From the NCBI GenBank assembly GCA_024639225.1, contig JAHEIS010000004.1, forward strand, positions 1-42,623: 42,623 bases of DNA, written 5' to 3'. Origin of the DNA: Actinomycetes bacterium. GTDB lineage: Bacteria > Actinomycetota > Thermoleophilia > Miltoncostaeales > Miltoncostaeaceae. The position numbers and the translations under genes were made by a program. Below are positions 34,622 to 41,366 of the stretch, in pieces. Position 1 is the first letter of the stretch; every line of letters starts with the position of its first letter. The notes under the pieces were generated by a model. That model was not told the DNA's origin, searched no databases, and saw nothing but the letters and a program-made list of their open reading frames with translations.

Positions 34622-34956
34622 AGACGCAAGACGAACGACAGCGCGCTGCCATCGTGCCGCCCGTAGAAGCTGAACTCGACGTGGTCGTCTCTCCACTTCC
34701 AGGAATCGAGCGGAAAAGGGAAGGTGTGAATCGTGCCCATGCGGCGCAACTCAAGCCAGTACGTCTCGCTGCCGTCGGGATAGATGAGGCATTCGAGCAC
34801 CAAGTGCTCGCTTTCGCCGCGCACCAGCTCGTACGTGTGGCGTGCGTAGCTCGCCGCCCCCCGCCGCGGTACCTGCGCATGCTCTTCGTCGGCCGTGAAA
34901 CCGTGCCCGGTCATCTTGGCGACCGTTTCGCGCATGTAATCGTGGCTCATCTCCAT
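34618..34956 (-). CDS. hypothetical small soluble protein, 112 aa
   Basis: Not recognised. A compact, probably alpha/beta protein with many aromatic residues: MSHDYMRETV at the start, then YARHTYELVRGESEHLVLE, a beta-hairpin-like YPDGSETYWLELRRMG, and WKWRDDHVEFSFYGRHDG near the end. No signal peptide, membrane segment or cysteine cluster. It is coupled to the SdrD-like gene by a four-base overlap and follows the next upstream gene after nine bases, so it belongs to the same operon. Confidence 0.65.
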   Translation of the reverse strand: MEMSHDYMRETVAKMTGHGFTADEEHAQVPRRGAASYARHTYELVRGESEHLVLECLIYPDGSETYWLELRRMGTIHTFPFPLDSWKWRDDHVEFSFYGRHDGSALSFVLRL

Positions 34957-34965
34957 ATCGAGGCC

Positions 34966-35451
34966 CTAGGCGACGCCGATCAGGAGCTGTCGCGCGATGA
35001 TCATGCCGATGACCACGATCGCCACGAGAGATACCCGGTAGAGCAGGAGACGCTCGGTCTCCAGGTCGATCGCAATATCCAAGCGGAAGACCTCTCGATC
35101 GACGTCCTCCCCCGGTGTCCCCGTCTCCGTCGCGACGAGATGCATCGGGGCCGGCCGGCTTGGCACGCCGTCGTGCATCCAGACGAGTTGCTGAATGCCG
35201 CCACTGGACACGACGCCCAGCACGCCGAGTGCAACAAGGGCATCGATCTGGCGCTGGGTGACCCCCGACCGCTCGCCGGTGGCCTCGGCAATCGCGGCGC
35301 GGACCTCCCGCAACTCGGCAAGCACCTTCCTCATGGCCCCCGCGGCAGCGCCAAGGGCCCCGATCTCATCGAAGTCGCCCTTCCTCGCGAGGTCGAGCTC
35401 GGCATGAATGCGGCGCAGTTCGGCGCGTCTATCCGGTGCCTCATCCGCCAA
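34966..35451 (-). CDS. membrane protein with the same HTH-like module as the SdrD-like protein
   Basis: A 161-aa protein of unknown family, with a TTG start. The N-terminal 65 residues are helical and charged (coiled-coil-like), followed by SGVTQRQIDALVALGVLGVV (about 66-85), which closely parallels VTERHIEALVSLGVVDRV in the downstream large surface protein. A mixed region with DGVPSRPAPMHLVAT precedes a C-terminal transmembrane helix (about 135-158; YRVSLVAIVVIGMIIARQLL). N-terminus presumably cytoplasmic. It overlaps the upstream tiny membrane gene by 11 bases. Confidence 0.68.
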   Translation of the reverse strand: MADEAPDRRAELRRIHAELDLARKGDFDEIGALGAAAGAMRKVLAELREVRAAIAEATGERSGVTQRQIDALVALGVLGVVSSGGIQQLVWMHDGVPSRPAPMHLVATETGTPGEDVDREVFRLDIAIDLETERLLLYRVSLVAIVVIGMIIARQLLIGVA

Positions 35452-35611
35452 GAGGTCCTCCCCACCACCAAACGGCGACGAGCAACTCGCCGATGGCGAT
35501 GACGAGCACCGTCCGACGCGTCAGGAGCACTGATCGCCGGAGCTGCGACAGCTTCTGCCGGCGGTGCTCGACCGGGCCGTCGAGCGTGTCATCTGCCTGG
35601 TCCGAGGCCAC
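35441..35611 (-). CDS. tiny single-pass membrane protein, 56 aa
   Basis: From GTG 35611 the frame reads a charged N-terminus (VASDQADDTLDGPVEHRRQK) and then RTVLVIAIGELLVAVWWWGG, one clear membrane helix, ending at TGA 35441-35443 inside the start of the next gene (11-base overlap). The topology, tight overlap and codon use support a gene, but no good ribosome-binding site precedes the GTG. First member of the operon running to the histidine kinase. Confidence 0.45.
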   Translation of the reverse strand: MASDQADDTLDGPVEHRRQKLSQLRRSVLLTRRTVLVIAIGELLVAVWWWGGPLGG

Positions 35612-35673
35612 CGGGGGGATTTTAGGGGGCCACCCGCCGCCCTCCTAGCGCTGCTCGGCGGACGAAATGCCTG

Positions 35674-35702
35674 CTCATCCTCTCGTTGCAGCGCGTCGTC
35701 AA
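35674..35702 (-). promoter_or_regulatory. candidate promoter of the surface-protein/kinase operon
   Basis: On the minus strand TTGACG (35697-35702), a 17-base spacer, then GATGAG (35674-35679). The -35 is strong, the -10 weak (three of six). It sits 63 bases upstream of the first gene of the operon. Confidence 0.38.
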
Positions 35703-35804
35703 GCCGTTGCCGGGTGGGCTCAAGGAGAACTCGCACAATGCCGATGACGATCAATCGAGACCAGCCGTCTCGCCCGGCCATCTACACCCAGGAGACCTGT
35801 CGAG

Positions 35805-35933
35805 GTGAGCGTCACCGTACTGCTGGGCGGCGTCGCTGTACTGGCGACGTTGGTGACGCTGGCGTTTGCCGTTTGGCGACGCTCCCGGATGCGGAAGCGC
35901 GGCAATCGCCCGACCGTCGAACGGTCCGGCTAG
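35805..35933 (+). CDS. tiny single-pass membrane protein, 42 aa
   Basis: GTG 35805 with AGGAGA upstream starts a 42-aa protein: VSVTVLLGGVAVLATLVTLA and FAVWRR make one membrane helix, followed by a basic tail (RRSRMRKRGNRPTVERSG), giving N-out/C-in topology. It ends at TAG 35931-35933, nine bases before the glycosyltransferase ATG, so it is very likely co-transcribed and may be an accessory subunit of that membrane enzyme. Too short for homology by eye. Confidence 0.6.
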   Translation: MSVTVLLGGVAVLATLVTLAFAVWRRSRMRKRGNRPTVERSG

Positions 35934-35942
35934 CGCACGCGG

Positions 35943-37424
35943 ATGATGCTCGCCGCCGCAGAGTACGTCGTGATCATCGTGTGCACCTTCTTGGTGCTCG
36001 CCGCGACCGTGCCGATCCTGGTCGGCCTGCTGCAGTTCCTTTTGGTGGGCGGATCGGTCTTCGCGACCCACCTTGAGCGCAGCCGCGACCACCTGCCCAA
36101 TGTGAGTGTGCTGATCCCTGCCTGGAACGAGGGTGCGGTCATCGCGGCCACGATCGACCGCTTGATGGCTGTCGACTACCCAGAGGACCGGATTCGCGTT
36201 TATGTGATCGACGATGCCTCGACCGACGAAACGCCCCGAATCGCCATCGATAAGTCGCGGGAGTATCCGGGGCGCGTGATTCACCTGCGCAGGGTCGCGG
36301 GTGGAGAGGGAAAGGCCCACACGCTCAACTACGGACTCCAGGTTCTGTGGCGCAGCGACTGGACCGAGGCGGTGCTGATCATGGACGCCGACGTGATCTA
36401 CATGCCGGACTCCGTCGCCAAGATGGCGCGCCACCTCGCCGACCCGGATATCGGGGCGGTCACCGCCTACATCAAGGAGGGCAGCGCCGCGCCCAACTAC
36501 GTGCAGCGCTTCATCACCTTCGAGTACATCACTGCCACCGGTGCGTCCCGGCGGGCTCAGAACACACTCGGTTTTCTCGCCTGTCTGTCCGGTGGGGCCC
36601 AGTTGCACTCGCGCCGGAACCTCATGGCGATCGGTGGCCAGATTTTCAGCGCCACGCTTGCCGAGGATACGTTCACCACCTTTCGAACGCAGCTGGAAGG
36701 TCGGCGGGCGATCTTCGACCCCAACGTGATCGTCTACGCCGAGGAGCCGGACACGCTGGAGGGGCTGTGGAAGCAGCGCCTTCGTTGGGGTCGGGGCAAC
36801 GTGCAGATCACCTCGGTCTTTCGTGACCTGTGGTTCAACCGTAGGGAGCACCCGACGATGGGCTCGGCGTCGATGGCCTTCATGTGGTTCTCGATATTCC
36901 TGATGCCGCTCTTTCAGATCGGCGCCAGCATCGGCTTGTGTGCGCTCTACTTCGTCGATGCTGAGGCCGCGTGGACCCTATTCCGCAGCTTCTGGGTCGT
37001 CTCGGCCGTCGTCTACGTGTTCATCACGCTGACCTCGCTCGCCATCGATACCGAATCGGCCCGAAGATCGTTCGTCGAAGGCCTCGCTTTCCCCGGGCTC
37101 GTCTCCCTGTCGATCAACGTCTATGCGCTCTTTCCATTTCTCATCGAACCGGTTGGCGCCTCGGTCGCCTCGCAGGCGAGCAGTGTCAGCGTGATGATCT
37201 CGACCCTGTTGATCTACAGCTGGCTGACTCTCGCCATGGTCGTGGCGTACGGTGCGAAGGTCCTCGAGGCCCACAGGCGGCTGAGCTGGGCGGCGCCGGC
37301 GGCGCTCTGGGTGGCCGGCTACGGATCGTTCCTCTGCGCGGTCACCTTTGCTTCCTACGTCAAGGAACTGAGGGGCAGCGCGATGACCTGGGACAAGACC
37401 GAGAAGACCGGAAAGGTCTCCTAG
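35943..37424 (+). CDS. processive family-2 glycosyltransferase (membrane polysaccharide synthase-like)
   Basis: A 493-aa membrane enzyme of the NodC/PgaC/BcsA-like group. One N-terminal membrane segment (about 8-38) leads into a GT2 catalytic domain: NVSVLIPAWNEG (53-64), UDP-sugar aspartates DD at 90-91 and DAD at 148-150, the base in AEDTFTT (240-246; ED 241-242), and QRLRW (278-282), the mark of processive synthases. Four or five more membrane helices follow (about 305-480). The donor is not readable; PgaC-like enzymes use UDP-GlcNAc, which would fit with the PIG-L deacetylase nearby. Its TAG stop shares a CTAG with the stop of the convergent PHP gene. Confidence 0.88.
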   Translation: MMLAAAEYVVIIVCTFLVLAATVPILVGLLQFLLVGGSVFATHLERSRDHLPNVSVLIPAWNEGAVIAATIDRLMAVDYPEDRIRVYVIDDASTDETPRIAIDKSREYPGRVIHLRRVAGGEGKAHTLNYGLQVLWRSDWTEAVLIMDADVIYMPDSVAKMARHLADPDIGAVTAYIKEGSAAPNYVQRFITFEYITATGASRRAQNTLGFLACLSGGAQLHSRRNLMAIGGQIFSATLAEDTFTTFRTQLEGRRAIFDPNVIVYAEEPDTLEGLWKQRLRWGRGNVQITSVFRDLWFNRREHPTMGSASMAFMWFSIFLMPLFQIGASIGLCALYFVDAEAAWTLFRSFWVVSAVVYVFITLTSLAIDTESARRSFVEGLAFPGLVSLSINVYALFPFLIEPVGASVASQASSVSVMISTLLIYSWLTLAMVVAYGAKVLEAHRRLSWAAPAALWVAGYGSFLCAVTFASYVKELRGSAMTWDKTEKTGKVS

Positions 37425-38158
37425 GCGTCATCACCGGGCGGGCTCGGGCCAACGCCGAGCGAGTCGAACGTCGAGCGCACGAACGCGAACTGGCCGAGCG
37501 TTTCGAGGCGGTGACTGTCGGTGCTTGCCAAGACCTCCACGCCACGCTGGAGGAATGGTCGAACGACCCTTGGGCCCGGGCAGCGCCACCTCTCGTCGAT
37601 CTCAATGCGCGCGCCGACGCGGGCCGTGCAGTCCGCCAGCGCGTCGATCGACTCCGTGGACACTGCCGACTCATCAAGACCCAGCTTGGGCAGGATGCTG
37701 AACAGGTGCGCGATCACGGAGCGCTCGTCGCGCGCGACTCCCGCTGCCGTGGCATCGACCAGCTCGCCGACCACACGGTTGGCCGAGGCCTCTCCGGCGA
37801 CGAGAGCGGCGGCTACTTCGCGTGGGTGAATCGGCCCGTCTGGCCCGGGCATCTGGTGATCGGCGACGTAGATGCGATCGACCCCGCTCGTGTCACCCGG
37901 AAGGTCGAGGTCGCCCTCGAGCGTCAAGATCTTCGCCTCGATTCCGCAGAGCACCTCGATCTGCCGGTGCCCTCGCCACGGTTCCACGGCCGACACGAAC
38001 TCCGGCAGCCAATCGGTGTCACGGCGTACGTGATCGACGCAGGTGAGACGGGTCATTCCCAGCTCGATCGCCCGCTCGATGTTCTGCTCGAGGGTGGCCG
38101 CCCCATCGGAGAAGGTCGAGTGCACATGCATGTCCTCAAACGGCCATCCCGCACTCAC
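37421..38158 (-). CDS. PHP-domain phosphoesterase
   Basis: A 245-aa polymerase-and-histidinol-phosphatase (PHP) metalloenzyme. The first metal motif is MHVHSTFSDG (10-19); further ligands are in TCVDHVRR, CGIEAKI, VADHQM, VIAHL and the final STDSHR. The gene starts at GTG 38158 overlapping the ATP-grasp stop by four bases. Candidate activities are histidinol-phosphatase-like or sugar-phosphate phosphatase; the operon (ATP-grasp, PIG-L) suggests a small phosphorylated intermediate of glycan metabolism rather than histidine synthesis, as no his genes are present. Confidence 0.85.
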   Translation of the reverse strand: MSAGWPFEDMHVHSTFSDGAATLEQNIERAIELGMTRLTCVDHVRRDTDWLPEFVSAVEPWRGHRQIEVLCGIEAKILTLEGDLDLPGDTSGVDRIYVADHQMPGPDGPIHPREVAAALVAGEASANRVVGELVDATAAGVARDERSVIAHLFSILPKLGLDESAVSTESIDALADCTARVGARIEIDERWRCPGPRVVRPFLQRGVEVLASTDSHRLETLGQFAFVRSTFDSLGVGPSPPGDDA

Positions 38159-39171
38159 GCGCGCGTACCCGCCTGGTCGCGCATTGCGACCATGTCATCG
38201 AGTTCGGCACGCGACACCACGCGATCCTCGAGTGCGCGGACCATCGCGATCGGCACGACGTCATGTGGTGGCTCATGGGCGAGCCCAAGCGCGTCAGCCA
38301 CAGCGATGGCCGGCATGTTGATACCTGCGGCCACGCTCAGGGCGATCGTTCCCGGTACGCGGGGATTGATCTCGAGCAGCTTGGGTACGTCGTCGCGATC
38401 GTGACGGAACTGAACGTTGCAGATGGGCCCGGCCCCGACGTCGCGCACCAGCTCGCGCGTGGCCGTCGACAGAGCGTCGTTGCGGACGACACGCGAGGTC
38501 ACCGCGATGCCCGAATCGATCTTGAGCCTCTGGCGGACGACCGTGTAGACCGCTGCCGCTCCGTCAGCGCCGTTCGCGGTGAGGGCATCGACTGAGAATT
38601 CCTCGCCCGGGAGCAGGTCCTGGACGATCAGCGATCCGTCCTGGGGCAGCGCACGGATCTCGTCCGGAACGTCGAGCACCCTGGCACCATCGGAGCCGCT
38701 ACCGCGACGCGGCTTGACGAAGACCGGGAAGTCCCATCCGCTCGAGGCGAATCGGCCATCGAGCAGTTCCGTGCGCGGCAGGTACGAACGCCCGGCCAGA
38801 GCCGTCGCGAGCCTCCACTTGTCGAGACAGATCTCGAGTGCTTCGCTCGAGCAGGCGACCAAGGTAATGCCGTCCGCGGCAAGCCGAGTCCTTGCTCCCA
38901 CCAGCGGCATCAGCTCGGCCTCAACCGTTGGGAAGAGGACGCTGATCCCACGGGCCGCACACTCCATGTGGACTCGAGCGGCGAAATCCGGGTCGTCACC
39001 TCGTGGCAGGAGCAGGCGCTGCTGAGCCGGCACGCCATAGAGCCCCTGCGCGTAGGGGTCGATGTCCGCCGCGTACAGCTCGAGGTTTGATGCCGCGAGG
39101 GCGCGGAGCACCCCGACGCCAGCCGGACCGCCCGCACCGGTGACCAGAACGCGCGGCCGGAGGCTAGACAC
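38155..39171 (-). CDS. ATP-grasp enzyme, carbamoyl-phosphate-synthase-like
   Basis: A 338-aa ATP-grasp protein that should join a carboxylate to an amine or other nucleophile through an acyl phosphate. The N-terminal PreATP-grasp Rossmann part begins RVLVTGAGGPAGVGVLRAL (7-25). The ATP-grasp fold has FPVFVKPRRGSGSDGARVL, QDLLPGEEFSVDAL and the Mg-binding LLEINPRVPGT. This subgroup resembles CarB-like single-domain enzymes often found in exopolysaccharide or amino-sugar loci. GTG start, overlapping the REC-PIG-L gene by eight bases; middle gene of a three-gene operon. Confidence 0.85.
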   Translation of the reverse strand: MSSLRPRVLVTGAGGPAGVGVLRALAASNLELYAADIDPYAQGLYGVPAQQRLLLPRGDDPDFAARVHMECAARGISVLFPTVEAELMPLVGARTRLAADGITLVACSSEALEICLDKWRLATALAGRSYLPRTELLDGRFASSGWDFPVFVKPRRGSGSDGARVLDVPDEIRALPQDGSLIVQDLLPGEEFSVDALTANGADGAAAVYTVVRQRLKIDSGIAVTSRVVRNDALSTATRELVRDVGAGPICNVQFRHDRDDVPKLLEINPRVPGTIALSVAAGINMPAIAVADALGLAHEPPHDVVPIAMVRALEDRVVSRAELDDMVAMRDQAGTRA

Positions 39172-40225
39172 TGTGGAGCACCTCGGCGTCGACGCCAGAG
39201 CGGTGGTGCGACGCCTCCCTCACGACTTCGAACGGTTCCACGTATCGCGTGCCGCGGGCGAAGCGCGCCCAATAGCGCGCCGTCGACCTCAGCAGCTCGT
39301 GCTCGAGGTATGGACGATCGGCCTGAGTGGCGTAGCAGTCGATCAGTGAGATCTTCGCGTCGAGGAAGTCGGTGATGTCCTCGAAGCGCGTTGGCATGAA
39401 GTCGGCAGAGGTGGAGGGCGCCTGATAGGTGAAGACTCGCGGCACCTCGCGCGCTGCGACCAAGGTCGCTTGATGAACCGCGCGATGGTCCTGGTGGACG
39501 TCCTTGTCGGTATGGGTGTAGACAATGGTCGCCTTGGACCCGGCGATCGCCTCGGCGATCGGCTGGATTGTCGAGCGCCCCACCTCCATCGCGGTGTCCG
39601 GCAAGTGGGCCATCCGCAGCTTCGCGCCGAGACGCCGCGCAGCCGTGCGGGATTCCTCGCCTCGAGCGCCGGCGTCGCCACCCCGAGCCCCCGTGCTCAG
39701 TGTCAGCACGGTCACCGTATCGCCCTTGGCGACATGGGCCAGGAGTATCCCGCCGCAGCCGATCTCGACGTCGTCCGGATGGGCTCCGATCGCGAGCACC
39801 CTGGCCCGTTCGTTTCCGGCACTGCGCCGCCTTCGGGCGCGCTCGATCGTTTCGAGCAGACCGACGGCGTCAATGGGCTTGACGATGTAGTCGTCGGCAC
39901 CGGCGCGGATTGCCTCGACCGCCGTATCGAAACTCGTCTGGCCGGTGGCCATGAGGACGACTGCGTCGGGCCGCGCTTCGCGCGCTATGCCCGCGATGTC
40001 AACGCCGTTGCAGTCCGGCAGCACGACATCGCAGACGACGAGGTCCAGCGCGCCGCGGGCGATGATGCGCTTCGCGATCGATCCGGACGGAGCGATCTCA
40101 ACACGCGCACCGGCCCGCTCGAGGATCCCCCTGGCAATCGCTGCCGCAACACCGTCGTCTTCAACGACGAGCCCCCTGAGTCCAGCGAGTTCCCCGCCGT
40201 GGCCACTTTCGCTCACATGGCTCAT
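39164..40225 (-). CDS. response-receiver (REC) fused to PIG-L/LmbE deacetylase
   Basis: A 353-aa two-domain protein. Residues 15-135 are a receiver: acidic pocket VVEDD (20-24), phospho-acceptor Asp66 (VVCDVVLPDCNG), Thr94 (MATGQTS) and Lys116 (IVKPID). Residues 141-353 are a PIG-L/LmbE zinc deacetylase: GAHPDDVEIGCGG (147-159; His149, Asp152) and HTDKDVHQDHRAVH with the third ligand near His247; that family removes acetyl from GlcNAc-type sugars. ATG 40225 is used; GTG 40240, with AAGG eight bases upstream, is an alternative. Receivers usually control DNA-binding or c-di-GMP enzymes, so direct control of a sugar deacetylase is unusual. The gene starts an operon with ATP-grasp and PHP. Confidence 0.88.
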   Translation of the reverse strand: MSHVSESGHGGELAGLRGLVVEDDGVAAAIARGILERAGARVEIAPSGSIAKRIIARGALDLVVCDVVLPDCNGVDIAGIAREARPDAVVLMATGQTSFDTAVEAIRAGADDYIVKPIDAVGLLETIERARRRRSAGNERARVLAIGAHPDDVEIGCGGILLAHVAKGDTVTVLTLSTGARGGDAGARGEESRTAARRLGAKLRMAHLPDTAMEVGRSTIQPIAEAIAGSKATIVYTHTDKDVHQDHRAVHQATLVAAREVPRVFTYQAPSTSADFMPTRFEDITDFLDAKISLIDCYATQADRPYLEHELLRSTARYWARFARGTRYVEPFEVVREASHHRSGVDAEVLHSV

Positions 40226-40310
40226 ATCGGTCAGTCTCACGCCGGACCTTAGATCGACGGCAGCGCCGAGGCCGACCAGGCAGCCAGACCCGCAGGTCGC
40301 CGGCCAACCT

Positions 40311-40334
40311 CCAGGTCCGCAGGGTCGGACCTGG
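40311..40334 (-). repeat. perfect hairpin upstream of the REC-PIG-L gene
   Basis: CCAGGTCCG (40311-40319) and CGGACCTGG (40326-40334) form a 9-bp stem with a 6-base loop, about 71-94 bases before the GTG/ATG of the REC-PIG-L gene. It could be an operator palindrome or a leader RNA hairpin. Confidence 0.5.
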
Positions 40335-40525
40335 TCAGGGCCGGCCACGGTCGGATGCCGACAAGGCCTGTTATCGATCCCCCACGATGCCCCTGCGCGC
40401 GGAAGGGGCTCGCGGCGAGTTGCCCACTGGGCTGGACTAAGCGCCCCGCGGATGTCCAGGACGGCCGTGCGCGATCTTCTCGCGCGGGCCCATCGCGCCG
40501 GGCCGGTCTGAGGCGAGCGGCCTTT

Positions 40526-40557
40526 CCGTCTCCTGCCGGTGCAGCGGCAGGAGACGG
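40526..40557 (-). terminator. strong hairpin downstream of dapB
   Basis: A perfect 12-bp stem, CCGTCTCCTGCC / GGCAGGAGACGG, with an 8-base loop, about 108 bases past the dapB stop. There is no T-run. It is the most stable hairpin seen in the window and probably ends the M16-dapB transcript. Confidence 0.6.
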
Positions 40558-40664
40558 GTGCCCCGGTGTCCCGTCTGAACGGCGATCGCCCATATCATCG
40601 CCCGGAGGATCCCGAAGGCATGGGGAATGCGTTAGCCACGGTCCAGAGTCCGCTGGCCGACGCC

Positions 40665-41366
40665 TCACCCGTCATTGAAGAGAAGCGCCTCCATGCCCAA
40701 CGTGAGGCCGGCACGGTTCCCGACCTCCCGCACCGCGAGGACGACTCCCGGCATGAAACTCCGGCGCGAGAGGCTGTCGTGGCGGATCGTCAGTGTCTCG
40801 TCGAGGCCGCCGAGAATCACTTCCTGGTGGGCCACCAGCCCTGGAAGGCGGACGGAGTGGATCGGTGGATCTCCGCCCATGAGCTCGGCCGTCAGCAGGG
40901 ACGTCCCCGAGGGGGCGTCGAGCTTCTTGTCGTGGTGCAGCTCGATCACCTCCGCCGCCAGCATGTGACGTGACGCCTCCGCGGCGAAGCGCATCATCAA
41001 GACGGCGCCCACCGCGAAGTTGGGCGCGATAAGGGCGTTCGCGGCACCGGACTCGGCACGCGAGCTGATCTCCGCCAGTTGGTCGTCCGTGAGGCCCGTG
41101 GTGCCGATAACACAGTGGACACCGGCCGCGAGGGCTGCCGTCACGTTGGCAAAGACCGTGTCGGGCCGGGTGAAGTCGACCATGACATCCGCCTCGCCGG
41201 CCGCGAGCGCCGCCCCGAGATCCCGGTGGACACCCTCTCCGGTGGTCAGGGCCGGGTCCGCCCGAAGGGCGACGTACATCCCCTCGGAGTCGTTGACCGC
41301 CTCGACCACAGCGGCTCCCATGCGCCCGGCAGCGCCGCAGACGAGCACGCGGATGGGCGACGCCAT
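40665..41366 (-). CDS. dapB: 4-hydroxy-tetrahydrodipicolinate reductase
   Basis: A 233-aa NAD(P)H-dependent reductase, the second lysine/diaminopimelate-specific step, using the product of DapA. Nucleotide-binding loop VCGAAGRMG (9-17), VDFTRPD (about 63-69), IGTTG (about 87-91) and the catalytic motif ELHHDKKLDAPSGT are present. The ATG shares one base with the M16 peptidase stop (TGATG). Confidence 0.95.
   Translation of the reverse strand: MASPIRVLVCGAAGRMGAAVVEAVNDSEGMYVALRADPALTTGEGVHRDLGAALAAGEADVMVDFTRPDTVFANVTAALAAGVHCVIGTTGLTDDQLAEISSRAESGAANALIAPNFAVGAVLMMRFAAEASRHMLAAEVIELHHDKKLDAPSGTSLLTAELMGGDPPIHSVRLPGLVAHQEVILGGLDETLTIRHDSLSRRSFMPGVVLAVREVGNRAGLTLGMEALLFNDG

Larger units (their letters stand above)
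40241..40664. other. 424-base intergenic region (REC-PIG-L / dapB)
   Basis: No gene seen. It contains two perfect hairpins, listed separately, one near each end. It holds the unidentified promoter of the REC-PIG-L operon and the 3' flank of dapB. Confidence 0.45.

Noticed and set aside
35738-36076. Plus-strand frame from ATG 35738 with a good ribosome-binding site
   Set aside because: The protein becomes Arg-rich and overlaps the start of the glycosyltransferase in another frame; the 42-aa membrane protein in this region is more protein-like.
37421-37424. Convergent stop codons sharing CTAG, also seen at 8972-8975
   Set aside because: CTAG gives TAG on both strands, so overlapping convergent stops are expected occasionally in compact genomes; no function inferred.
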